Below are positions 32,218 to 43,890 of a stretch of 64,000 nt of DNA, piece by piece. The stretch is from Fusarium oxysporum f. sp. lycopersici 4287 (lineage: Eukaryota; Ascomycota; Sordariomycetes; Hypocreales; Nectriaceae). The DNA lies in the NCBI RefSeq assembly GCF_000149955.1, contig NC_030988.1:2811355-2875354 (forward strand), given 5' to 3'. The translations under genes were made by a program, and so were the position numbers. The notes beneath the pieces were generated by a model. That model did no database searches, had not been told where the DNA came from, and worked only from the letters and a program-made list of their open reading frames with translations. Numbering within the stretch: position 1 is the first letter of the stretch; the number at the start of each line of letters is the position of its first letter.

Positions 32218-34315
32218 AGCGAAGACTCTTGCGCGAGCTGTCTAATCTACGTCCTATGGACGATTTAGCACCACTGGAGCGATGATGAGTTGGGCGATTT
32301 AGACGGTGGAGAGACCCTTAAAACCGGAAATTGAAACCATCGAGGCGGAGGATCTGGCCTGAAACCAGAGAAAGAAACGGCAAGAACCGAGACTGCCGAA
32401 TCACTTTAAAATGCGGAGACAGTTAAGGTTTAACGCGGACAAAACCAACGGAAGGTTGTGGACGTCCGATGAAAATAGTGAAGTCTTGCCAGGACGACTG
32501 AGAGGGCAGGGTACCGCGACTGCCGACGGGCCCTGGGTGCCGATCCCAGGTAGCTTTATTGCCTTTGGTGGCTGACCAACCTCCACCCAACTTATAACCA
32601 TTTATCGTATTGAACCTTTCTGAAACGACACACCATACTTACGTCATATTGACTACAACCAAAACTAGAATATTCTGACGAGTAAGACTTACGAGGGCCG
32701 TGAAAATATGTATCTAGCGGAAAGAGGTGTTCTTAGCAATCCAAACTTTCATTCAGAGGAGATTTATTTGTATGTACCCGGATACTCCGCCTTAGCGGCA
32801 CCCGACAGTACGGTAAGGGGTTGTCTTGTGGAGGCGGGAAGTGTGAGACGCCGACTCATGTTGCGTAAATTTGGCTACTCTACGGCAATGGAGGGCTAAT
32901 AACTCTACTTGAGGGGGCCGTGAATTTAGTACAACCTCGTCCTCGTGCAATGGATGTCGGTGTCGAACTGTCCGTTATTTGACGCGCCACGACCACGAAA
33001 TGCCGTCTCCGATGCTCCCCCGATTCCCGGCCTGGCCTGTGCGAGGTTGGAGCTTCTGCCATTTTGATCAACAGGCGGTTTTTGAAATTGTATTAAATAT
33101 ATTTTAGGATGGGCTCTTTGATATATTATAAAACTGGGGAAACCGCGACGTGTTCTCGAAATGTCGGTATTGATATTTTAGCGTATTTGATAAGCGAGTG
33201 GACAATACTGGTAACATACATGATAAGCTGCATTATCGTCATACCAGCATGTAGTAATTAACACCAAGCTATTAGCACGAAGAGTTCTAAACCACGAATA
33301 AGGCATCCTAAAAGCATTGCACCCGTAAGAGGAGATAATTCAATAACTAAAGATACTTTCATCTTGGCTTTTATAAGTTTCACAGAGACAGTAGAGCCTA
33401 AATGTGCTTTTTTTGGCACTGAACCTTCTATGCTCCCTAATAACACAGACTCAACATTCACTAAAACCCAAGCCCGATTTCCATGATATATAATGTTTTA
33501 CTAAGAAGCCTGTGGCTTGAGTTGTGTTGAGCCTGTGGGTGGCTGAGGTTCAATCTTAGGTGGTTGGGAGAGCCATCAATATAAGCGGGCCTTGCTTTCT
33601 CTTCTGAGGCCGTAATAAATTAGTCCTTAGTAGAAAGGCTATACCTATAGCTATAGGACACCGATACTTTAAGTCTAAGCTGTGACAGTTGGTTTCCAAC
33701 TGTGGATAAACTAAGCCGTGCTAGGTTTATTGTTGGCAGATTGCGTAGGGCGTGTAACTGAGCTTGTCGAAGTGTCACGTCTCTTAATGGTAGATTCAAT
33801 GGGTGTTAGGCTTGATCAATGTAAAGAAGTTTTATTGATAGCTGGTGGGCTAGAATCTATGAAAGTGCAAATGAACGTGTTCTATATACTAGAGGTCTCT
33901 GTGAGGACCGACAGTGTAATGAGGTCGGTCCCATCTGGACCGATATGTTTTATGCATCGGTCTGGAGGACCGTTGAATGAAAGTCGTCGGTCCTTATCGT
34001 TGGACCGAAGGCCTTGGAAGGTCGGTCCAATGTAGGATAGTGGGTCTATCCCTGTGATTGGAGAAAAAATAGTGGGGTTCACGTGACGTAACCGCTAGGG
34101 TCGTAACATAAGCCTGTATGTCCGGTAAAAGGTATTTCTGGGATTGAATGAATGATTCATCTTGATTGAATAGTGTAATGAGTGACAAAGCCAGAAGAAT
34201 AAATACAAGATTAAATACAAGGTTATTAGCCTAATGAGCGTCTCCCTACTAGTCTTCCCCTTTCTGCCGCCACTGTCTCCTCCAGAGTCAATCTTATACT
34301 CTTCATCTTTGCCGT
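32218..34315. other. Long non-coding stretch with a cluster of CGGTCC/GGACCG motifs
   Basis: No gene could be supported in 2.1 kb. Small frames at 32708-32899, 33258-33461 and 33718-34035 have no recognisable domain. At 33905-34028 eight copies (one imperfect) of CGGTCC or its inverse occur in about 125 bp, partly as CGG-N11-CCG and CGG-N14-CCG pairs. These could be binding sites for Zn2Cys6 regulators or the subterminal repeats of an unrecognised element. Confidence 0.45.
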
Positions 34316-34701
34316 TTAGTCCTTGCACTCGCACTTCCAGCTCCTCCAGTGCTGCTTCTTTTTGCCCATGGCCTTGAATGCTCTATTGCCTCCAATCGTT
34401 ATGCTGTCACCAGGCTGACAATCGGATTTCTCGTATACCGTGCACTCAAAGCACGGCACAAGCGATTTAGTGCCTCGGGAATCGACATCAAAGTCATTGA
34501 CATTCTTTGGGAGGTTTTTGCAGTCGCCTGGTTTGCCAAACCCAGTGAATGATTTACCGTGCCTGAGATCGAGTCTGATCAGGTTGATGCCTGCCTCACA
34601 CTTAGGTGCACGGGTATCGAGCATGTCGCTATCGTCAATAGCGGCGGAATTGGCTACTCTAGGGCCCAAAGCGACAAAGGGAGAATATAAGGGAAGTGCA
34701 T
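34316..34701 (-). CDS. Small cysteine-rich secreted protein candidate, signal peptide out of frame
   Basis: The minus-strand frame ending at 34316 gives about 115 residues with seven Cys (KCEAGIN, GDCKN, PCFEC, DCQPG, KCECKD), a basic C-terminus and no domain I know. Just upstream, ATG 34701 encodes MHFPYILPLSLWAL, a good signal-peptide start, but it is one frame away from the Cys-rich part (frame change near 34665). No intron fits. Either a single-base change broke the gene or the start lies elsewhere. Size and Cys content resemble secreted fungal effectors. Function unknown. Confidence 0.45.
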
Positions 34702-35467
34702 TGTTGACTGTCTTGAGGTTTTTAGAAGTTGGGTTTGTGGCTCTTCTTCTCTGTGATGTATTTCTTGAGATGCTGTAGTTTGCGATGAAGATTGGTTTAA
34801 GATTGTGGAGTAATGGCTAGGTATTTATAATAGTCTGTCTCTGCACTCCCCTTCCACATGCATTTTCTCTGTCTTTTACATTCGCTCACCAGCTAGTTTT
34901 CAGCTCGCTATGCCACCCTTTTCACTGCGAGCTATTAATAGAGATACTTCTCCGTTCGTAAACGCTGAGGACTGGTTTGGGCTCAGCCTCTCCGTCCAAG
35001 AGCCGATGCGAGAGAGGTGCAACCACCACTAGGCAGCTGCGACGCTTTCATGCTGTTCCATTATGGCTTTACTGTCGTCCAACAGAGGTCTAGAACAGGT
35101 GAGTTATTTTTAGTCTTACCTTGTTATGTATTAATTTTGTCATTTTTGTTAATCATTCCACAAATTAAGATAGAGAATGAGGCATGGCTGACGGGAGTTT
35201 CGCCTACCGGTAGAGCCCCGATCAGTAAAAGGTGGCTATAAAAAATACTGTAGTCAAGGTCAGATAGTATGACAGCTGACGCTACAGCATCCCCTCCACC
35301 CCATATCTATTTCTGAATGCTTTCCCTACCCGTGTAAGAGTCATGCCCGTGTAGCAATTCCCTCCTCAAGTAGTTGCAACCTCTTCACTAATACGAACAA
35401 TTTTCCACACATTGGGAATGTAAGCATCACTCCTGGAAGCTCACCTCTTAGTGTGTTATTTATAATA

Positions 35468-37694
35468 CCATCCAGGACCACCTAACGCATAACCCCACCT
35501 AATGCATAACCAAAATTTCGCTTCTCCCATACAAAATCCAAATTTTCAATTGCATTGTATTCGGCCAGGCATGAAGATACTCGCGAACGAAGACCTGCAC
35601 TATATTGCTTTTTCCATCAAATTTTCATATCGGCTTGAATTTTTCCCGTTCCGCCCTGTAGCCTGGTTCTCTAGCCCTTTGAATTTTGTCGCATTTCACC
35701 TCATGTACCCTAGGCGACTCCATCCACTCAAGCCGAACTTTTACCTAATTTACTCGCCGCAACTCCTTCCGTAATGGTTCGCCGTAACTATGCCGAAGAT
35801 GACGTAGCTGAGGCTATATTCGACACCACCGATAGAGGCCTCTCACAGAATGAGGCGGCCCAGAAACGTGGAGTACCTTAGTGGACCATTTCGAGACGAC
35901 TTTCCGGTCAAGCAAGCAGGAATGAACGTATCCAGGCCCACCAGCGTATTCCAAAGAGCCAGGAGGAGACGCTTATTCGTTGGGTGCTGCGACAAGAGTC
36001 CCTGGGCTATGCTCCCTCGCACAGCCAACTCCGCGCCTGTGTCGAGGCCATCCTTCAACAACAAGGCGATAACAAACCTTTGGGCAAGCACTGGACCACC
36101 AGGTTCGTCAAACGTCACCCAAAACTATCTACCAAAATTGGAAAACGTCAAGAAGCCGCCAGATTTGACGGCTTTACTCCGAAGGCGGTCAATTGGTACT
36201 TCGATATCAGGGAGAACGAGTACGGCTGGATCAAGCCTGAGAACACAGTTAACGTGGACGAGGGCGGTATAATGGCGGGTTTCGGTAAGTCTTCTATAAG
36301 TACTCTATAGGCTTTTATAGGGCATAGCTAATTGGTTGTCCATGAGGCCTGGACAGCCTCGTGATCGGGAGCTCTGGCCCGAAGAAGAAGGCGATGTTGA
36401 AAGGCGTTCAGTCGCGCACCTGGACTTCGTTTATTGAGGCTGTCACCGCAACTGGCCGTGCTTTGAAACCGGGAATTATCTTTAAAGGAAAAGAGCTGCA
36501 GAAACAGTGGTTCCTTAACGAATTCGAATTAATAGCGGACTGGCACTACATCACATCACCGAACGGCTGGACAGACAACCATATAGCTCTCGAGTGGTTG
36601 AAAGATGTCTATCTACCTCAAACAGAGCCTCGCGATGCATCAGATGCGAGACTTATTATCCTTGACGGTCATGGAACCCATACACAAGTGAGTCTTTTGG
36701 TGTTTTCACCGCAGAGTCTCCCGCTATAAGGTCGCTAACGAGTAGTCAGGACGAGTGGATGGCTACGTGCTTTCTGAACAACGTCTACTGCTGTTACTTA
36801 CCAGCACATTGTTCCCATGGTCTGCAGCCATTAGATAATGGGATTTTTAATGTCATCAAAGGTGCGTACCGGAAAGAACTCTAAATGCTGGCTAGTTTGA
36901 CCGATTCTGCGCCGGTTGACAAAGTCAACTTTATCCGGGCATACGCGAAAGCCAGGGAGGCGGGTATCAGGAAGGAGATTATCTTATCCGGCTGTAGGTT
37001 TACTGGAAATTGGCCAATGAATCGGTACAAAGCTCTAACACATCCTGAAATTCAACCGGACAAAGAAAAACTGCTGGAAGAGTTCAAGACGCCGAGCCCT
37101 CCTCAACTGCACTCAGATGATACGCCGAAAACGAGTCGGCAAGTGAGGGATTTGGCCAAACACCGAAGCCGTCCGACCAGGCAGAAGTACAATAAGATCG
37201 CAAAGGGATTGGAAGCTTTAGAGATGAAGGTGGCCGTTCAGAATGCGCGGATTACTGGTCTCGAGGAGCAGGTGTCCCAGCTGCGGCGAGGGAAGAAAAG
37301 AAAGGCGGTACCAAACCAGAACCGACGATTCATGGCTCTGTCGGAGAATATAGCGGCTGGAGAAGCTCTTCCTGACTCAAAGGAGGCAGAAATTGAGGTG
37401 GACGTGGATGAGGAGGTCGAGTCGGTGATTGAGGTGGGTGTCAGGTCAGAGGACGAAAGTGATGACTTTATGGTCGTAACAAAGCACTGCCAGCGCACAC
37501 GCAGCGGTCGGGAGGTCAAAAAACCACGCGGACAGTAAAGTTTGAGCAATTTTCTAGAAACTTTCTCCAAAGCCTCATTTATTAATTGAGAATCGGGCCT
37601 ATTTTTGTGGACATCAAAATTTGGATTTTGTATGGGAGGAACGAAATTTTGGTTATGCATTAGGTGGGGTTATGCATTAGGTGGTCCTGGATGG
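35468..37694 (+). mobile_element. Pogo-like DNA transposon, copy 4 (defective)
   Basis: Terminal repeats start CCATCCAGGACCACCTAAYG and contain two units of CCACCTAAYGCATAACC at each end. Flanked by TA at 35466-35467 and 37695-37696. Length 2227 bp. The first 11 bases match copy 2, while the repeated motif differs (CTAAYGCATAACC against CTTAATGGACC). Confidence 0.92.
35774..37538 (+). pseudogene. Pogo-type transposase, copy 4, two nonsense mutations
   Basis: Same exon plan as copy 2: introns 36285-36346 and 36688-36749, both with GTAAGT or GTGAGT donors. A TAG at 35879-35881 follows KRGVP in the helix-turn-helix, and a TAA at 36882-36884 replaces the Gln of KELQ. The second is CAA to TAA, a CpA change. 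The catalytic motifs NVDEGGIMAGFG, LIILDGHGTH and LQPLDNGIFNV are kept. Copy 4 is closer in protein sequence to copy 2 than to copy 1. Confidence 0.9.
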
Positions 37695-37696
37695 TA

Positions 37697-38704
37697 GTTG
37701 AAGCCCACCTCCGGAAGGTAGCAACCTCAGACGGATGGCAAGTCCCTGCAGTTGGCACATCTATAAGGGGTGATATACGCTGGTTTGTATTGATAAACGC
37801 GAGAGTTAGGAGTTTATCAATTGGTATACCTAAGATAACTGTCGAGATGCTACTTAAGGGTAACAGCCTAGCCATCTTTACTTCAAGCGGAGCTCTTATG
37901 ATTATCCTTGGCGTAGGGTTGAGTGGTGTGAATAACGTCTTCTAGGGCCCAAGAATAAATACTGTGAGAGGGTGGTACTGTAGGCTTGGTATGGTGTAGT
38001 GGTGCTAGTATATTTGCACTATATCTCCTTGAGTTTTCGGATGCTTACGCTCCGACCCTTCCGTACGGCTGTCTTGCGGAATACAGTGTTTATCACCCGC
38101 GGTTGGTTCATCGTCATGAGGGTGTCATGTAAAGCACTCGGCTAGTGGCTGTAAAAACCATGAGAATCGAATGTGGGAGATCTACAGTACGGAATTTGGT
38201 GTAAGCCATTCTTATATTTCTCCACATGTCGAGGGCCCGAGGCATCAAGGAGATGTGTCGCACTGAGCGTGCTTAAAGGGTTAAAGTAAAATGTGTTAAG
38301 CAGCAGCAAATGTGTGTTGATTGTTGTCTTAAGTTATTTCTTGTGCGGGGTATTCCATCCCGCAGAGTTACTTAAAGCATATAGCTAGATTACTAATGCC
38401 TACCCTGCGACACTGTGCCTCTCATCGAGAAAGCTCTTGTCATCATAGTGACTGATGACTGGGATCTCATCAAGAATTGGAGGGGACTCCATTGTTCTCA
38501 TCAAAATGAATTCGTGGTGTTTTGAGGGGAATTGACACGAAATCTTTCACGGATTAAACTTTCCGTACCCCTCACGTACTTCCGGGGTTCCCAAGGTCAT
38601 GTGGGGCGAGGTACGGACTGGAGGGCTTCACGCACTCAGGAGATGAAGAATTCCAGGCCCCAAATCAACATTGCGTGAATGCTTTATTTAAAACCCATAT
38701 ACCA
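37697..38704. other. Intergenic, no gene seen
   Basis: No supported open frame or repeat. The right part is the 3' flank of the K+ channel gene. Confidence 0.4.
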
Positions 38705-41017
38705 TCACCGCTTATCAACCAGACCATCTCTGTCCAAGTCCTGCACGTGCCGTGCCTCCGGAAGCGAAATTCTTGAACCATTCCCAAACCGCCATCTCCT
38801 CTGGACTAGTAAAGACTCTTCAAGTTTATCCATCAGCCTGCCCAGAATCCATTTGCTCTCTTCCTCGGCACCTAACAAAGGGCTACCATTCCCTACCCAT
38901 GACCATTTAAATACCCTATCCGAATCGTCCTCGTTTGGATAGTGGCGAGTTTTCTCCAGGTTTACCTTGCAATGTGTCTGTGGGCTGTGTTCATCCTCGC
39001 CGATGAGTTTGAGGTACCAGACCCACTGGTCGAAGGTGTAGTGGTGTGGCTTAGGCTCTTTGAGATGGCCAATGACGACTTGGAGCTCGGAGATGAGAAG
39101 AAGTTGGAAATCGGTGCTGGTGGCAAGCTCGTGAAGGCCGTTATGGCGCACGTCGGAGGTGAAAAGTGATTGAGCCCGAGTGTTCTGTGGGCCAGTGATT
39201 TGTGAAACCGTTTGGCCGCCAAAAGAAACATCGAGCAAGCCTCTGTCATCATTCCGGAGAGAAAGTCCATGAAACTCTGCCGTGGTCCCAGCTGATCGTT
39301 GGTCAATGTCCTTCGAGGATGCCACCGGTTTCGGAGATCCAGAGTCAAGATTGCCCGGGAAGACTTTGCCAAATGTTATCTTGCTAATAAAGCTCTTCAA
39401 ATTTCCGGCAAAGCCTCGATCATTCGGGAGGATCGTGAAGTTTCCAACTAAAATGGTTCCATCTCGGATGATCCTAACCACAGTATCACTCGCATTTGAG
39501 ATAAGCACTGTCATAGTGGGCAGGGCTAAAAGAGACCAAAAGACATAGAACGACCTACCTGCATTGGATATTGGAGTTAGATCACCATATCCAATAGTCG
39601 TCCAGGCCTCGAAGCAAAAGTAGAGTGCATCAAAGTATGACCAGTCTTGATAGGCCTTCTCAGCCCTCTGAAAGACAAAAGCGCCCACTAGCCACAGAAC
39701 GAGCCATGTGAACGTGGAAAAAGCCATAGCTACCCATCTTCTGCGAATTGAGGATTTCGCCTGAATTTTGCGCATTAGGGCAAATTCAGCTCTGCGGCGC
39801 TCGAACTCGGTCTCTCGTGCTTCGTTTGATCTTGTGGGAGGGGTCTTGAGTTCTTCGTGAATGGGTTCAAGACTCTTGCTGTCACTGCTGTGTAGCAACT
39901 TCCGGATGATCTTTCCTCGTATTCTGTCATCGACTCGAGCCCCAACGCAGCGCCTTCCATGTTCAAGGACTAGGTTTCTAACTGAGCTAATAACTAGGCC
40001 CAGGGATATGATGCCAGCAAGGGCGAGTGGGATCAAGAGTGCTCTTCCAAGGTCGGTCACGGGATAATAGTCCCCAAAGCCAACAGTGAAGAAAGTGACG
40101 ATAGTCCAATATACAGCATCAAGGTAGGGCCAGGATTCTATCTCGGAGAATATATAGGCGCCAAGGAGGAGATATATGAGCAGCAAGATGGTTTGCAACA
40201 TTAAGGTGCGTTGACTTGAGGTCAGTAGTAAGTCCTTACGGTAGTGACCAGTACAAGCACCCCAGAAAGTGATGGTCAGAAGTGAAGCGTCGACAAAATA
40301 GAGGATGGCTGCCCATATGCCATAGTAAAATGATTGAGACCATATAAGCTCGTCTTTAGAGAACGCAATAGCTTTGAGAGGTCTGGAGGCAGTGGCGGTT
40401 AGAACGGTGCGGCAAAGAGAAGAGGCATACCTGTTTGTCCTATATCAGTAACCAGATCGATAGTGAGTTGTTTATAGTACCATCCAATTATTGTGATAGG
40501 CAGGGCCAGGTTAAAGCGGACGCGTCTCGCCATGTTGAGTAGAAGGAAGAGATTTGAGATGATACCAGCAAGAAGCTGGATGGCCTCGACGATGGATAGC
40601 CTATATAGAGAGCATCAGAGAAGATCTTCACTGATCGAAATACTTCCAGGGCATACCATGGCGGATCAGGGACTGAAGGAGCGTCCTGGATATCTCCCCC
40701 AGGAACCAGTTGCTGTCGCCACGGCTCAGCCAGGGAACAGATACTAAACGCCGAAGCAACAGGGCCTAGAGTGCCCGCAATCATGGGAAATGCTGTTGAG
40801 AGAAACCACCAACGGCTGCGATCCGAAAAAAGTGGCACATGTTAGTGGCAGTCCAAGTTTGAGCTATTGACCCCTGGCTGTTGGCTCTTGAGGCTTACCT
40901 GGGTTGAAGAGAAACATCACCAGTGTGCATATGCTTCGCACGAGGGGTATCATTTCTGACGACCCGAGCATGTTGATCGAAGCTTTCGCTGAGAATTTCC
41001 TCCTCGTTGGGGGCCAT
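38705..41017 (-). CDS. TOK1-type outward-rectifier potassium channel
   Basis: Four exons on the minus strand: 41017-40899, 40815-40657, 40600-40431 and 40371-38705, with introns of 56-83 nt. The start MAPNEEEILSESFD at 41017 is the first in-frame ATG. Four membrane segments come first (FLSTAFPMIAGTLGPVASAF; LLAGIISNLFLLLNMA; and two in exon 4). Two pore modules follow: TIVTFFTVGFGDYYP and CFEAWTTIGYGDLTP, each with a G-F/Y-G-D selectivity filter and flanked by membrane helices. Eight membrane segments and two pores are the fungal TOK plan; the channel lets K+ out of depolarised cells at the plasma membrane. A long hydrophilic C-terminus (about 200 residues) follows. The gene looks intact. Confidence 0.92.
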
Positions 41018-41439
41018 AGCGTCTTATCACCTCACCGACCTCAATGGAGCTCAGTAAAGATAATTTCAAGCCCGAAAGATTGAAGGAGGTGAGACGGGTG
41101 AAATAGGTAATGGCTTTTTATGCCGAAATATTCCACTTTGATGATTGATGAGGCACTGACGATAAAACTTGAGAAAGAGCACTCGCAAATGATGACGTTA
41201 GTAAGTTGATTGCCTTAACTTCAACAGTGGGCAGACGTTCATGGGTTTTGTCACTTTGGGGTTTTGGGGACTGCACGTGTCAACGCTCACTAAGCTCATC
41301 GCTTCGTAACTGAAATAGTCGACTGGTTTTAAAATTGATACTATCTGTCACGAACAGACTGTTGTTTTTGTTAGTCTGTTGAACCGCGAATGTTAGCATC
41401 ACCTGATATCTAAGCTACTGGACGCCGACTTTGGTTATT

Positions 41440-41600
41440 ATCTCCCGGTTTGTCACGAGGCTCCTTTCCGTACTTTGTTCCACTCGACCCCATGTACAAG
41501 AAAGTTACAAGACTTTTGCGTTATCAAGACTCAATAAAGGAGTCATCTCTCTCTAATAGGACGACCTCCAGTACTGCTACGATAACCTTTTTTCCCCCCC
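41440..41600 (+). repeat. Dispersed repeat shared with 15850-15962
   Basis: TATCTCCCGG, then GGCTCCTTTCCGTAC and GTACAAGAAAG match the reverse complement of the right part of the 15654-15962 element. No matching inverted end is seen within 400 bp, so this is a partial copy. Confidence 0.45.
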
Positions 41601-42883
41601 GCCGGATAATTCATTGGGGTTAACCCTTCTGTAATTCCTGGGACTTTGAGCGCGATACGGGTCAGTTAGTACGGTCTGATTATTACACCCTGATTGATTG
41701 CATCACCCTCTCGTCACCGCCACAGAACCTTATGACAACCGAAGAGATACACAAACAAAATATGATCATGAGTCTCTCAACCATGGTACCTCAATATTAC
41801 TGTCAGTGGCGATACTACAAACGGCATAAACTGACATGGGTGAGTCATTCATACGCTTTATACGTCATTGATAATGACATCTGTAACAGCTTCTTGAGCC
41901 CCCAAAATGTGAATATGTGCTAGGCGATGTTTCTTTGGATCAAATTTCCAAGGCGTCGATACTTCCTGAGGCTATATTCACACTGGCAACTCTGATCGCC
42001 TTTTCGCCGACCTGGAACATCGACCTTTTCGAGTTCAAAATGCCACTTCCGCTTCCGTACGGACACACTGTGTCAACGTGTGATCGGTCTTGCTGCGCTT
42101 CTTGTCAGAAGGCACAGCCCTGTAGGATTTTGTTTGATTCGAACTAGCCGATGGGATAATGGGTAGGCCTTGGTGATGAGGCGATTGAGTTTGCTAATGC
42201 CACCCACTAATTGTGCTTTCCAAACTCAGTCGGCCACGCGCTCCCACCCTCTTGACCGTGGGTGTCTACGTATAACAAGGTTATGAAGTGGTTTAAAACA
42301 AGCATGATCATGATCTGACTCCGCTTTCTTATCCGGGGGTCATGATATCACCGCCCTGGGTTGGGGCGTCGATTCCAGTCTCGTTGATCATTGTACAATC
42401 TATGCCGATAGCTGTGGTTCGAGGCATATGAAGAATCAAGAGAGTAAAAGGAGAAAGCGCTTAGAATAAGCAAAACCCATATCGTGTGTCTTGGCCGCAA
42501 CCCTTGTTGGCTAAGAGCGTTCACTAATGCTAAGCGCAGCAGTTTGCCTCACACCTGATGTAGCCGGTGGTGAGATGTCAAACTAGCGGGTTTCTTCAGA
42601 GATCTGAGATCTGTTATTATGTAGAAATTTGCCACCCCAGGGATCTATACGATTAGGAACGTGTAACTTGTAGTGCCCGCGTCAATGTTACAAGCTCCTG
42701 ATGCCAGCCTAGACATCCTCGAGCGCAGCACTATAAACTATAAACTATATTAGGCCCAAGTTTCCTTCGACGTTTCTACTAAACCAGATCATCCTCATGT
42801 TTGGTTTCATCTCTTGTGTCCACTGTTGAACACTCGCCTACCTAATTCCAGCATAGACTAACACTTCCCAAATCAACAGCGCC
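41601..42883. other. Intergenic, no gene seen
   Basis: Likely holds the promoter of the aegerolysin-like gene near its right end. The frames at 41732 and 41917 have no recognisable content. Confidence 0.4.
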
Positions 42884-43315
42884 ATGGCCACGAGGGAGCT
42901 GTTAGTCGTCATTCTGAATCATACGAATGAGGAACTCAACCTCGAACCCCAATCCCCGAGCCTTGACCATGGTCATTGGATAGACGCGCCAGATTCACGG
43001 CCACCGCAGATGATATTGGCAGGTGAGAGTGGTATGCTGCGCTGCAAGTCGAGCCACATAGGCGGGGGGGTTCAGGGCTCTGTTACATACCGAGTTGTTG
43101 GATTTGAGGCGAACAACAGGGTGACGTTTCTGTGGAACGTAACTTATGTCGGGCCAAACAAATTTGACTACTCCTGCGCAATCGACGCTTTTACCGTCAA
43201 AGTCTTGGGCGGGCGGGGAAGTCAGGCTGTCGTCGTCTTCGTATTTGGTAAGTTGACCACTAATAGTAATAGCAGTCTATCTGAAAGCCTGACAGCTCAA
43301 ATAGAACCAGCTTGA
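42884..43315 (+). CDS. Aegerolysin-like lipid-binding protein
   Basis: Frame of 143 residues from MATRELLVVIL. No signal peptide, as usual for aegerolysins. Visible pattern: NHTNEELNLE at the start, a HGHW turn, AGESGM, a Cys/Ser/His stretch, then GSVTYR and YVGPNKF with aromatic residues that suit a beta-sandwich. Aegerolysins bind ceramide phosphoethanolamine or other sphingolipids and some form pores with a MACPF partner; no such partner is in this window. A strong splice donor GGTAAGT lies at about 43247-43253, so the last residues after VVVFVF may be replaced by another short exon. It lies 575 bp upstream of a phospholipase B on the same strand. A truncated paralogue is at 19625. Confidence 0.6.
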   Translation: MATRELLVVILNHTNEELNLEPQSPSLDHGHWIDAPDSRPPQMILAGESGMLRCKSSHIGGGVQGSVTYRVVGFEANNRVTFLWNVTYVGPNKFDYSCAIDAFTVKVLGGRGSQAVVVFVFGKLTTNSNSSLSESLTAQIEPA

Positions 43316-43890
43316 GGGCAGATCCAAGATGGGATGATGGTGTGTTCGCAGCAGTGACCAAGTATCCCCTAGAGGGTGCTAAGGCTTCAGTAGGTGGCTT
43401 ACCCCACAGTTTGATAAATCCATCATTCAGCCACATATGCATCAGCTGAAAATTTACATGTGATATGACCTTCCTTCCGTGAACCTACTGGAGTATTAGC
43501 GCACTAAAGTGGGATAATTTAAACAGCTTGTGCTGACCGCCATCATTTCATTGGATAGTAAGACCTCTCATCCATCGAAGGTTACATGGCTCTGCAATGT
43601 TCGCGAAGTAGTGTGTGTAGTTATCAAACCGAAAAAGTGCGGAAGACAAGTCCACGAAGGTGGTTACGTAGCCGTGACATACTTATCTCTGAGGGACGAT
43701 AAACCTTGGCCCTGGGGAGCATGCCTTGGATATAAATATCGTATCAACAGAGAGAACGTCAGGGCCGCTCTCACCCTCAAAAGCTATCAACTTTCATCTT
43801 ATCAAGTCTCTCGTCGTCGTCGTCGACTCGGGTAACTGATTATACAACCTCATTGGATTGGACATCACCAAAATTCTGCAAAAGCATACA

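Noticed and set aside
33258..33461. Small hydrophobic frame in the 32-34 kb gap
   Set aside because: No ATG context, no splice partner and no recognised domain; probably chance or decayed repeat.
38962..39372. Minus-strand frame overlapping the K+ channel tail
   Set aside because: Alternative frame within the long last exon of the channel gene; low complexity and no domain.
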